64,000 nucleotides of DNA from NCBI GenBank assembly GCA_020637775.1, contig JACKJV010000005.1, positions 62,001 through 126,000 on the forward strand. The letters run 5' to 3'. The notes under the pieces are model-generated. The model made no database searches. It saw only the letters and a list, made by a program, of their open reading frames with translations, and was not told where the DNA came from. Shown piece by piece: positions 57,253 to 64,000 of the stretch. The stretch comes from Brucellaceae bacterium. Lineage in GTDB: Bacteria > Pseudomonadota > Alphaproteobacteria > Rhizobiales > Rhizobiaceae. Each line of letters opens with the position of its first letter. The first letter of the stretch is position 1. A program made the position numbers and the translations under genes.

Positions 57253-57638
57253 CAGACGGCGATGAAGAACGCGGCGACGGCCCGATCCTCGGCCACGAGG
57301 ACATTGTAGGTGCGCACCGCCGCGCCTGTGCTCATGGCATCCGCGACGATTCCCGCCTCGCGCAGGCTGCGGGCAAGCTCGGGTCGAAGGCGCCTGAGAT
57401 CGGCGCCCATGCCCGCGAGCAGGATTTCGATCTCGCCCGCTTCGTCGAAAACCCGCCGGAGATCATCGGCAGACGGGTTTTGCGGATCCGATGGCTGCCA
57501 GCCGTAAATCCCTGACGGCAGGCACATCAGCGAGCCGCGATGCGACATGTCGGCAAAGCGAAAGCCACCATTGCCATAGGCATCGATTGCCGCACGGCCC
57601 GGAAAGTGGGCCTGGTGCATCTGGATGCCCGAGCCCAT
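57252..57638 (-). CDS. Mth938-like domain protein (NDUFAF3-type)
   Basis: A 128-residue DUF498/Mth938 domain protein. Blocks are YGNGGFRFADMSHRGSL, LPSGIYGWQP and EILLAGMGADLRRL. It is homologous to the mitochondrial Complex I assembly factor NDUFAF3. The start at 57638 (MGSGIQMHQ) is preferred to 57698, which lies inside secDF. It sits five bases beyond the secDF stop and overlaps the squalene synthase-like gene, so it belongs to the yajC-secDF transcript. Confidence 0.86.
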   Translation of the reverse strand: MGSGIQMHQAHFPGRAAIDAYGNGGFRFADMSHRGSLMCLPSGIYGWQPSDPQNPSADDLRRVFDEAGEIEILLAGMGADLRRLRPELARSLREAGIVADAMSTGAAVRTYNVLVAEDRAVAAFFIAV

Positions 57639-57642
57639 GGCC

Positions 57643-60198
57643 TCAGCCCTTTGCCGGCTCGACGCCGCTACCGCTCTTTTCCTCATCCTCCGCTGCAACC
57701 TTGCTCGAACGCAGATTGAACAGGATGAGAAGCGGCGCAGCGATGAAGATGGACGAATAGGTGCCGATCACCACGCCGAAAATCATGGCCGCGGTGAAGG
57801 ACTGGATCACCTCGCCGCCGAAGAAGAACAAGGCCAGCAGGGCCAGCAACGTGGTCACGGACGTCATGACGGTTCGCGACAGCGTGTCGTTCATGCTCAT
57901 GTCGAGCAATTGCGGCAATGGCATCTTGCGATAGCGCCGCAGGTTCTCGCGCACGCGGTCGTAGACCACCACCGTGTCGTTGAGCGAATAGCCGACGATC
58001 GTCAGGATGGCGGCGATGGATGAGAGGTTGAACTCGATGCCGGTGATGACAAAGAAGCCGATGGTCATGATGACATCGTGCATGGTCGCCAGGATCGCGC
58101 CGACGGCGAACTGCCACTCGAACCGCACCCAGATGTAAAGCAGGATAGCGGCAAGGGATGCCAGCACGCCCAATGTCCCTGCCCGGGCCAATTCGCCGGA
58201 GACCGTTGGTCCGACCACCTCGACGCGGCGGAAGTCGTAGGCTTCCTCCAGCTCGCCACGCACCTTGGCGATCACGCTCTGCTCGGCATTCTCGCCGCCG
58301 CCCTGCGCCTCGACGCGGATGAGCACTTCGGACGGATCGCCGAATTCCTGCACCTGCACGTCGCCGAGATTGAGGTTTCCAAGGCGGTCGCGAATATCGG
58401 CCACGTCGGCAGCGCCCTGGCGGGCCTTGATCTCGATGAGCGATCCGCCCTTGAAGTCGATGCCGTAGTTCATGTTGACGGTGACGAACAGCGCGAGAGC
58501 GCCGATGGCGGCCAATGCCGACAGGCTGAAGGTCACACGGCGCAGCCACATGAACGGGATCTTCGTGACGGCGGGCACGAGATGCATGGGCGCACCCGGC
58601 AGTTCCTTCGGCCGCTGGCGGCGGACATATTCGGCGATCATCCAGCGGGTGAAGGTAAAGGCGGTAAAGACCGTCGTCACGATGCCGATCGCCAGCGTCA
58701 CGGCAAAGCCGCGCACCGGGCCGGTGCCCAGATAAAACAGGATCACGGCGGCGATCAGCGTGGTGACGTTGGCGTCGATGATCGTGGCCATGGCCCGCGA
58801 GAAGCCGGCGTCTATGGCCTGGATGACCGAACGGCCGTTGCGGCGCTCTTCCCGTATGCGCTCGTAGATCAGCACGTTGGAATCGACCGCCATGCCGACT
58901 GTCAGCACGATGCCGGCGATGCCCGGCAGGGTCAGCGTCGCTCCCAGGACCGAGAGCAACGCCACGATCATCGCGATATTGGCCACAAGGGCAATGTTGG
59001 CGATGACGCCGAGAAGGCCATAGGCGAGTACCATGAAGGCAAGTACGAGGACGGCACCGATCAGGGCGGCAAGCTGCCCGGCGGCGACTGAATCCGCGCC
59101 AAGGCCCGGACCGACCGTGCGTTCCTCGATGATCGTCAACGTGGCCGGCAGCGCACCGGCGCGAAGCAGCACGGCCAGATCATTGGCGGACTGGGCAGTG
59201 AAAGAGCCTGAAATCTGGCCCGAGCCGCCAAGAATCGGCTCGCGGATGACGGGCGCGGAAATGACCCGGCCATCCAGGATGATGGCGAAGAGGCGACCGA
59301 CATTCTGCTGGGTCGCCTGGCCGAAGCGCTGTGCGCCCTTGGTGTCGAAACGGAAGGACACGACGGGTTCGGAGGTACGCTGATCGAAGGTCGGCTGCGC
59401 ATCGACCAGGTTTTCGCCCGAAACGATGACGCGATCCTCGATCACGTAGGGAACCGGCGGGTCGTCATTGGAATACATGACCGTGGTGCCGGCAGGCGGG
59501 CGCCCCTCGATGGCTTCCTGCACGGGAACCGTCTGGTCGACCATCTGGAAGGTGAGCTTGGCCGTCTGGCCGAGAATGTCCTTGAGACGCTGCGGGTCGT
59601 CGAGCCCTGGCACCTGGACCAGAATGCGGTCATCGCCTTGCCGCTGGATTACCGGTTCGGTGGTGCCCAGTTCATTGACACGCCGGCTCACCACCTCGAT
59701 CGACTGGGTCAGCGCAGCCGAGGTGCGGTAATCGAGCCCTTCCTCGGTCAGCGTAAAGCGCAGGAGGCCCGGTTCAGGTTCTTCAAGCGTGACTTCCGAA
59801 ATCGTGCCGCCACCGAAGAGGCCGGAGGAAATCGGCTCGGTAAGCGAGGCCAGCGTTTCCTTCGCCAGGGTCACCTGCTGTGCGTCGCGAATGCGCACCT
59901 GCACCGTGCGGCCGGATCCGCTGAGGCCGGTATAGCCGATGCTTTCCTCACGCAAAAGGCGGCGAACCTCGTCCCTGGTGGCCTCCAGCCTGTCCTTGAC
60001 GATGTCCGCGCGTTCGATCTGCAGCAGGATGTGCGAGCCGCCCTGCAGGTCGAGGCCAAGCGTCATCTTCTGCTTCGGCATCCAGTCGGGCAGCGCGTCC
60101 AGCGCCGACTGGTTGACGAGGTTGGGCGCGGCGAAGAGAAGGCCGGCGATCACCGACAGCCAGATGAGAATCGTTTTCCAACGCGTGAAATAGAGCAT
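57643..60198 (-). CDS. secDF: Protein translocase subunits SecD and SecF, fused
   Basis: An 851-residue fusion that uses the proton-motive force to assist Sec export. The SecD part (about 1-510) has the first helix, the large periplasmic domain with the LDLQGGSHIL motif and helices with GMAVDSNVLIYERIREE. The SecF part begins near 530 and has NYGIDFKGGSLIEI and GYSLNDTVVVYDRVRENL. The fusion is typical of rhizobia. The start at 60198 follows yajC by 56 bases. The final 25 residues are charged. Confidence 0.96.
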   Translation of the reverse strand: MLYFTRWKTILIWLSVIAGLLFAAPNLVNQSALDALPDWMPKQKMTLGLDLQGGSHILLQIERADIVKDRLEATRDEVRRLLREESIGYTGLSGSGRTVQVRIRDAQQVTLAKETLASLTEPISSGLFGGGTISEVTLEEPEPGLLRFTLTEEGLDYRTSAALTQSIEVVSRRVNELGTTEPVIQRQGDDRILVQVPGLDDPQRLKDILGQTAKLTFQMVDQTVPVQEAIEGRPPAGTTVMYSNDDPPVPYVIEDRVIVSGENLVDAQPTFDQRTSEPVVSFRFDTKGAQRFGQATQQNVGRLFAIILDGRVISAPVIREPILGGSGQISGSFTAQSANDLAVLLRAGALPATLTIIEERTVGPGLGADSVAAGQLAALIGAVLVLAFMVLAYGLLGVIANIALVANIAMIVALLSVLGATLTLPGIAGIVLTVGMAVDSNVLIYERIREERRNGRSVIQAIDAGFSRAMATIIDANVTTLIAAVILFYLGTGPVRGFAVTLAIGIVTTVFTAFTFTRWMIAEYVRRQRPKELPGAPMHLVPAVTKIPFMWLRRVTFSLSALAAIGALALFVTVNMNYGIDFKGGSLIEIKARQGAADVADIRDRLGNLNLGDVQVQEFGDPSEVLIRVEAQGGGENAEQSVIAKVRGELEEAYDFRRVEVVGPTVSGELARAGTLGVLASLAAILLYIWVRFEWQFAVGAILATMHDVIMTIGFFVITGIEFNLSSIAAILTIVGYSLNDTVVVYDRVRENLRRYRKMPLPQLLDMSMNDTLSRTVMTSVTTLLALLALFFFGGEVIQSFTAAMIFGVVIGTYSSIFIAAPLLILFNLRSSKVAAEDEEKSGSGVEPAKG

Positions 60199-60254
60199 GG
60201 ATCAGTCCGTTTCCGGCTGTGGACGGCCGGCCCGTTGCGCCGGGCCACGCCTGG

Positions 60255-60596
60255 TCAGGCTTTTTCGTTCTGATTGGCGATCGGCTCGCCCTTGACGCGC
60301 ACGTCGGCAATCATGGCGCGCAGCACACGCACCTTCACGCCCTGAGCGATCTCGACGTCGAGTTCGGTGTCGTCTGCCTTGACGACCTTGCCGACGATGC
60401 CGCCGCTCGTGATGACGGTATCGCCGCGACGAACGGCCGAGAGCATTTCATCGCGCTTCTTCATCTGCTGGCGCTGCGGCCGGATGATGAGGAAATACAT
60501 GATCACGAAGATCAGTATGAACGGCAGGATGCTCATGAAAATGTCGGCGCCACCGGCGGGCGCGGCGGACTGGGCGAATGCCGGGGTGACGAACAT
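60255..60596 (-). CDS. yajC: Preprotein translocase subunit YajC
   Basis: A 113-residue membrane protein of the SecDF-YajC complex. It shows one helix (FIMSILPFILIFVIMYFLIIRP-like segment, residues 20-45) followed by RPQRQQMKKRDEML and the domain GDTVITSGGIVGKV. A promoter with TTGCAA/TATATT lies upstream, and secDF follows, so it leads the operon. Confidence 0.95.
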   Translation of the reverse strand: MFVTPAFAQSAAPAGGADIFMSILPFILIFVIMYFLIIRPQRQQMKKRDEMLSAVRRGDTVITSGGIVGKVVKADDTELDVEIAQGVKVRVLRAMIADVRVKGEPIANQNEKA

Positions 60597-60657
60597 CAGC
60601 GAACTCCTGCAAAGACGAGAGAAGGCGGGGCGAATCCCGCATGACAGACTGGCGCGG

Positions 60658-60685
60658 AATATAGTGGTTCAGGTCGCCTTTGCAA
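60658..60685 (-). promoter_or_regulatory. Promoter of the yajC-secDF operon
   Basis: On the minus strand TTGCAA (60685-60680) and TATATT (60663-60658) are separated by 16 bases. They lie about 62 bases before the yajC start. They are the best promoter-like pair in the divergent gap with the DUF815 gene. Confidence 0.55.
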
Positions 60686-60760
60686 CTGTGAGCGAAAGTG
60701 CGCGGGCGCTTTTCCGGCGCGCCGGCTCATGCTACGGGCTCGTGACCGACTGGAGGACCC

Positions 60761-61639
60761 ATGAACCGCATATCGCTCGATGACATTGCCGCCCGCCTGG
60801 ACAGGCTCGCCGAGGCCGTGGAAAGCCTCCGGCCGCAACCGGTTCCCGCGCCCGATTTCAATGCCGCGGACTGCTTCGTCTGGGATGCGGAGGCTGCCAA
60901 GCTGATGGCGGTGGAAAAGGTCAACCGTATCGACATATCGCTGATCAGGGGCGTCGACCGGGTGCGTGACATCCTGGTTGCCAATACCGACCGCTTCGCC
61001 GGCGGATTGCCGGCCAACAACGTGCTGCTGTGGGGCGCGCGCGGCATGGGCAAGTCCTCGCTCGTCAAGGCAGCACACGCGGTCGCGGCACGATCGGCTG
61101 CGCAGGCCGGCCGCGCCGCGCTGAAACTTGTCGAAATCCATCGCGAGGACATCGACACCCTGCCCCGCCTGATGACGCTCCTGAAAGCCGCCGATGCGCG
61201 CTTCATCCTGTTTTGCGACGATCTGTCCTTCGACCATGACGACACATCCTACAAGTCGCTCAAGGCGGCGCTGGAGGGCGGCGTGGAAGGCAGGCCGGAC
61301 AACATCATCTTCTATGCAACGTCGAACCGGCGGCACCTGCTGCCGCGCGACATGATCGACAACGAGCGCTCCACGGCGATCAATCCGGGCGAAGCGGTGG
61401 AAGAAAAGGTCTCGCTGTCGGACAGGTTCGGTCTCTGGCTCGGGTTCCACAAGTGCTCGCAGGACGACTACCTGGAGATGGTCAACGGCTATGCCCGCCA
61501 CTTCAACCTCAAGACCGGGCCGGAAACGCTGAAGGCGGAAGCGCTGGAATGGGCGGTGACGCGCGGCGGCCGGTCCGGACGTGTGGCCTGGCAATTCATC
61601 CAGGACCTAGCGGGACGGCTCGGCCAGAGGCTGGATTGA
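60761..61639 (+). CDS. DUF815 AAA+-like ATPase
   Basis: A 292-residue P-loop ATPase of the DUF815 family. It has Walker A GARGMGKSSL and Walker B ARFILFCDDLSFD, followed by NIIFYATSNRRHLLPRD (sensor 1-like) and a C-terminal helical lid. The function is unknown; the gene is conserved between the M23 lipoprotein and yajC genes in rhizobia. The start at 60761 follows TGGAGGA. It is divergent from yajC and convergent with the M23 gene. Confidence 0.9.
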   Translation: MNRISLDDIAARLDRLAEAVESLRPQPVPAPDFNAADCFVWDAEAAKLMAVEKVNRIDISLIRGVDRVRDILVANTDRFAGGLPANNVLLWGARGMGKSSLVKAAHAVAARSAAQAGRAALKLVEIHREDIDTLPRLMTLLKAADARFILFCDDLSFDHDDTSYKSLKAALEGGVEGRPDNIIFYATSNRRHLLPRDMIDNERSTAINPGEAVEEKVSLSDRFGLWLGFHKCSQDDYLEMVNGYARHFNLKTGPETLKAEALEWAVTRGGRSGRVAWQFIQDLAGRLGQRLD

Positions 61640-61685
61640 CGCAGCAAGACGCCGGCGCGCGCTTGCAGGCCGGAGCCGCCGCCGC

Positions 61686-61721
61686 AAAAGACAATACCCC
61701 GCCGGGCCTGGCGGGGTATTG
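61686..61721. terminator. Hairpin terminator between the DUF815 and M23 genes
   Basis: A perfect 12-bp stem (CAATACCCCGCC at 61692-61703 with GGCGGGGTATTG at 61710-61721, loop GGGCCT) lies between two convergent genes. On the minus strand it is followed by TCTTTTG, so it best serves the M23 gene; on the plus strand there is no T-run. Confidence 0.65.
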
Positions 61722-61763
61722 CCTGGAAGCGGAGCTGCCCTGGAGACCAGCCCTCCGCCATTC

Positions 61764-63461
61764 CTACTCCAGGAAGTCGACCGGATTGACCGGGTTGGAA
61801 TTCTTCCGGATCTCGAAATGCAGTTTCGGCCGGTTTGCGGAACCTGAATTGCCGGCCTTCGCGATCTCCTGACCGCGGCGCACCTTGTCGCCGCGCGAAA
61901 CGGTGAGGCTGGAATTGTGACCATAGACGGAGACGAGACCGTCATCGTGGCGGATCAGCACGGTGTTGCCAAACTCCTTCAGGCCGCTGCCGGCATAGAT
62001 GACGACGCCATTTTCGGCGGCCTTGACCGGCGTGCCGGCCGGAACCGCGATATCGATGCCATCATTGGCCTTGCCGCCTGAATTGGCGCCGAACGATGAG
62101 ACGATGCGCCCGCGCACCGGCCAGCGCAACTTGCCGATGCCGGTTGTCGCCGGCGCGACGGCCGCCACCTTCTCTGCCTGGCGGATCACCTTCTCGTCCT
62201 TGCGCTGCGGTGGCGTGTAGGTCGGCAGATCACTGCCGGATTTCACGCTTGGCCCGGCGCCGCCCGTGATGATCGGATCGACCGCCGGCTTCGCGCTGGC
62301 CGTCCGCACCGGTTGACCGGCCGACGGCATGACGAGTTTCTGACCGACACGAATGGTGCCGTCGCGGAGGTTGTTGGCTGCCTTCAACGCCGCGACGGTC
62401 ACACCATTGCGGCGCGCGATGGCATAGAGCGAATCCCCTGCAACGACCGTATGGACATTGCCTGCCTGCGTGGCCTTGGCCTGCCCCGGCTCCGCGCGGC
62501 TCGGCGTTCCGGTGGTTACGGCATCGGCGCGGGGCGCCGGCGGGCGCGGCGCTTCGCGGACCACCGCCACCTCGCGGCGCGGTGCATCCTGCGGCACCGG
62601 AACCCGGTTTGCCGGCACATCGTATTTCGTGCCGCGCGACGATTTGGCCGCCGCGGTCTGCGGGTTGGCGTCGGGCGCGGAAGTCGGCGCCTTTTGCGAA
62701 TAGACATAGGTCGGGATCACGATGCGCTGGCCTGCCGTGACATCGCGGGGATCGGCAATGCCGTTGACGCGCATGATCTCACGCGCAGGCACGCCGAAAC
62801 GTCTGGACAGATTGTAGACCGTTTCACCTTCGCGCAAGGTAATCTGCGTGCCGCCCGAGGCCGTCCAGCCGCGTCCGTCGCCGCGTTCCTGGGCCGACCT
62901 GCTTTCGGGTGCGGTCCCGGCGGCGGCATTCCTGGACGCCGCCGCCGGCTCGACCTTGCGCGCTGACGTGGAACCGGTGGCCATCGTGTCGACACGGCTT
63001 GCGGCCGGTGCCGCCAGCGTCTGTCGCTCGACGGACGGCGCCGTGACAGCCTGGCGAACCGGCGCAGGTGCTGGCGGGAAAGCGGCAGGCGACGCATTGC
63101 CGGGATAAGGGTTGACCCGATAGGCTGCCTGGGGGCGCGCAGGATAGGAAACAGGCGGCGGCGCAGGCTGCGCCATGCCGGCTGCCGCCATGCCCACACC
63201 GGCGCTTGGCGCAACGCGCCCGCCCGGTATCAGGTTGGCGGCGCCACGGCCGACGGAACCGGTTGCTGTCGTGTCCACGTCACCCGGATAGGGCTGGTCC
63301 ACAGAGGCGGCCGATGTCCGCGATGGCACCGAAGCCGTATAGAAACTGTCGGTGAAGCGCACGGCATCGGAACTGCATCCGGCGGCGAGCCCACCAACCA
63401 TGGCGATGGCCGCCCCTCTGGAGAGGTGTCGTGCATATGCCTTGAAAATGGTGACCTGCAT
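61764..63461 (-). CDS. LysM/M23 (LytM) lipoprotein, NlpD/DipM-like, degenerate active site
   Basis: A 565-residue envelope protein. The lipobox (GLAAGC) lies at about residue 27. Two LysM modules follow (TLREGETVYNLSRRFGV near 205 and HTVVAGDSLYAIARRNGV near 340), separated by Pro/Ala-rich linkers. A C-terminal M23 domain starts about 440. Active M23 enzymes use HxGxD and HLHFE; here these read NDGIDIAVPAG and PKLHFE, so two zinc-binding histidines are replaced. It is therefore probably an amidase activator or scaffold at division sites rather than an endopeptidase. The start at 63461 was chosen for the signal peptide. The pcm gene upstream is the usual neighbour. Confidence 0.88.
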   Translation of the reverse strand: MQVTIFKAYARHLSRGAAIAMVGGLAAGCSSDAVRFTDSFYTASVPSRTSAASVDQPYPGDVDTTATGSVGRGAANLIPGGRVAPSAGVGMAAAGMAQPAPPPVSYPARPQAAYRVNPYPGNASPAAFPPAPAPVRQAVTAPSVERQTLAAPAASRVDTMATGSTSARKVEPAAASRNAAAGTAPESRSAQERGDGRGWTASGGTQITLREGETVYNLSRRFGVPAREIMRVNGIADPRDVTAGQRIVIPTYVYSQKAPTSAPDANPQTAAAKSSRGTKYDVPANRVPVPQDAPRREVAVVREAPRPPAPRADAVTTGTPSRAEPGQAKATQAGNVHTVVAGDSLYAIARRNGVTVAALKAANNLRDGTIRVGQKLVMPSAGQPVRTASAKPAVDPIITGGAGPSVKSGSDLPTYTPPQRKDEKVIRQAEKVAAVAPATTGIGKLRWPVRGRIVSSFGANSGGKANDGIDIAVPAGTPVKAAENGVVIYAGSGLKEFGNTVLIRHDDGLVSVYGHNSSLTVSRGDKVRRGQEIAKAGNSGSANRPKLHFEIRKNSNPVNPVDFLE

Positions 63462-63607
63462 GTTCTGAAACCCGCCATACTCGCTAACTCGCACAAGATC
63501 ATTAAAGCGCGTTAGTGTTACTGACGGGTTAAGCACGGGCTGAAAGGTGCCTTGCGTCACCGCATGAGCGTGCCCTGAACGGCCGAATTGCAGGGAAAAC
63601 CGGGCGC

Positions 63608-64000
63608 TCAGAGCGCGGCAGCAACTCCACGCGCCAAGGCCTGAAACCGCACCTGGCCGACATCGTCGCGCTCGAAACGGCTGCCGATCTTCGTCAGGCG
63701 AGCGAGCGACTGGACATCTTCCGGGCCGCCGATGGCCGCGAACATCACGCCACCGGAAGAAAGGAGATCGGCATAGGCACGCGGAAGGCTGTCAAAGGCC
63801 GCCCAGACCACGATCCTGTCAAAGGGACCCTCGCCCTCGATGGCGCGTTCGGCATCGCCGTGACGCTGGAGGATGTTGGTCAGGCCAAGGGTGCGGAACC
63901 GTTCGCCAGCCTGGTCAATGAGCGTCCTGAAGCGGTCCACCGTCGTCACCCGGCCGGCCAGCCTGGCCATGACCGCGGCGGTGTAGCCCGAGCCCGTTCC
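63608..64000 (-). CDS. pcm: Protein-L-isoaspartate O-methyltransferase, 5' part outside the window
   Basis: The C-terminal 131 residues of a Pcm-like repair methyltransferase. The frame runs to the window edge and includes the SAM motif GTGSGYTAAVMARLAG right at the border. Later blocks are GPFDRIVVWAAFDSLPRAYAD and LLSSGGVMFAAIGG. The ATG at 63970 is internal. It would normally follow surE and precede the M23 lipoprotein. The gene continues beyond 64000, so its start cannot be given. Confidence 0.88.
   Translation of the reverse strand, partial: GTGSGYTAAVMARLAGRVTTVDRFRTLIDQAGERFRTLGLTNILQRHGDAERAIEGEGPFDRIVVWAAFDSLPRAYADLLSSGGVMFAAIGGPEDVQSLARLTKIGSRFERDDVGQVRFQALARGVAAAL

Overview
The window (about 64 kb, high GC) looks like chromosomal DNA of an alphaproteobacterium, most likely order Hyphomicrobiales (Rhizobiales). 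The supporting gene orders are aminotransferase-hom-glpX-recJ, sfsA-map-radC, and pcm-M23 peptidase-DUF815 ATPase-yajC-secDF-Mth938-squalene synthase. Other supporting features are a fused SecDF, a Usg protein, a class I PHA synthase and a DUF1127 gene followed by CCTCCTCCC hairpins. Genus cannot be settled from sequence alone. I see no rRNA, IS element, integrase, phage gene or CRISPR array.

Layout. 0-13 kb: housekeeping genes, namely tRNA-Lys, a D,D-carboxypeptidase, the DUF2207/LemA pair, pyrG, an L,D-transpeptidase, thrS, a LysM protein, yidD, an IscU-type scaffold, folE, hisI and a patatin. 12.7-22.3 kb: recJ, an MHS-type transporter, glpX, hom, an aminotransferase, a small lipoprotein and phaC. 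These genes are recognisable end to end but broken by roughly 25 one-base frame changes, which looks like a poor-quality stretch of assembly rather than decay. 22.5-24.1 kb: a YcbK-like peptidase and tRNA-Glu.

24.1-37.4 kb: an accessory glycan cluster. A coupled Gfo/Idh/MocA + MDR dehydrogenase pair faces a long plus-strand array. In order the array holds UDP-glucose dehydrogenase, an SDR epimerase, a glycosidase-SDR fusion, a GT4 glycosyltransferase, three CgeB-type glycosyltransferases, UDP-glucuronate decarboxylase and a methyltransferase. Stops and starts overlap at nearly every junction. The enzymes predict UDP-GlcA and UDP-xylose supply followed by assembly of a methylated, branched or multi-sugar glycan.

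37.6-45.6 kb: a minus-strand operon for a Complex I-like membrane arm (NuoA, H, J, K, L, M, N). Its only peripheral subunit is an apparent fusion of NuoB-like and NuoD-like pieces that lacks the cluster N2 cysteines. No NADH or other electron-input subunits are encoded. This is the most unusual system here.

45.8-64 kb: conserved genes again, namely sfsA, map, radC, tig, tRNA-Leu, DUF1127 plus a three-hairpin 'cuckoo'-type RNA, a lipoprotein, trmFO, a secreted protein, a dienoyl-CoA isomerase-like crotonase, usg, a sterol-desaturase family enzyme, a coupled pair related to the mitochondrial Complex I assembly factors NDUFAF6 and NDUFAF3, secDF, yajC, a DUF815 ATPase, a LysM/degenerate LytM lipoprotein and a truncated pcm at the right edge.
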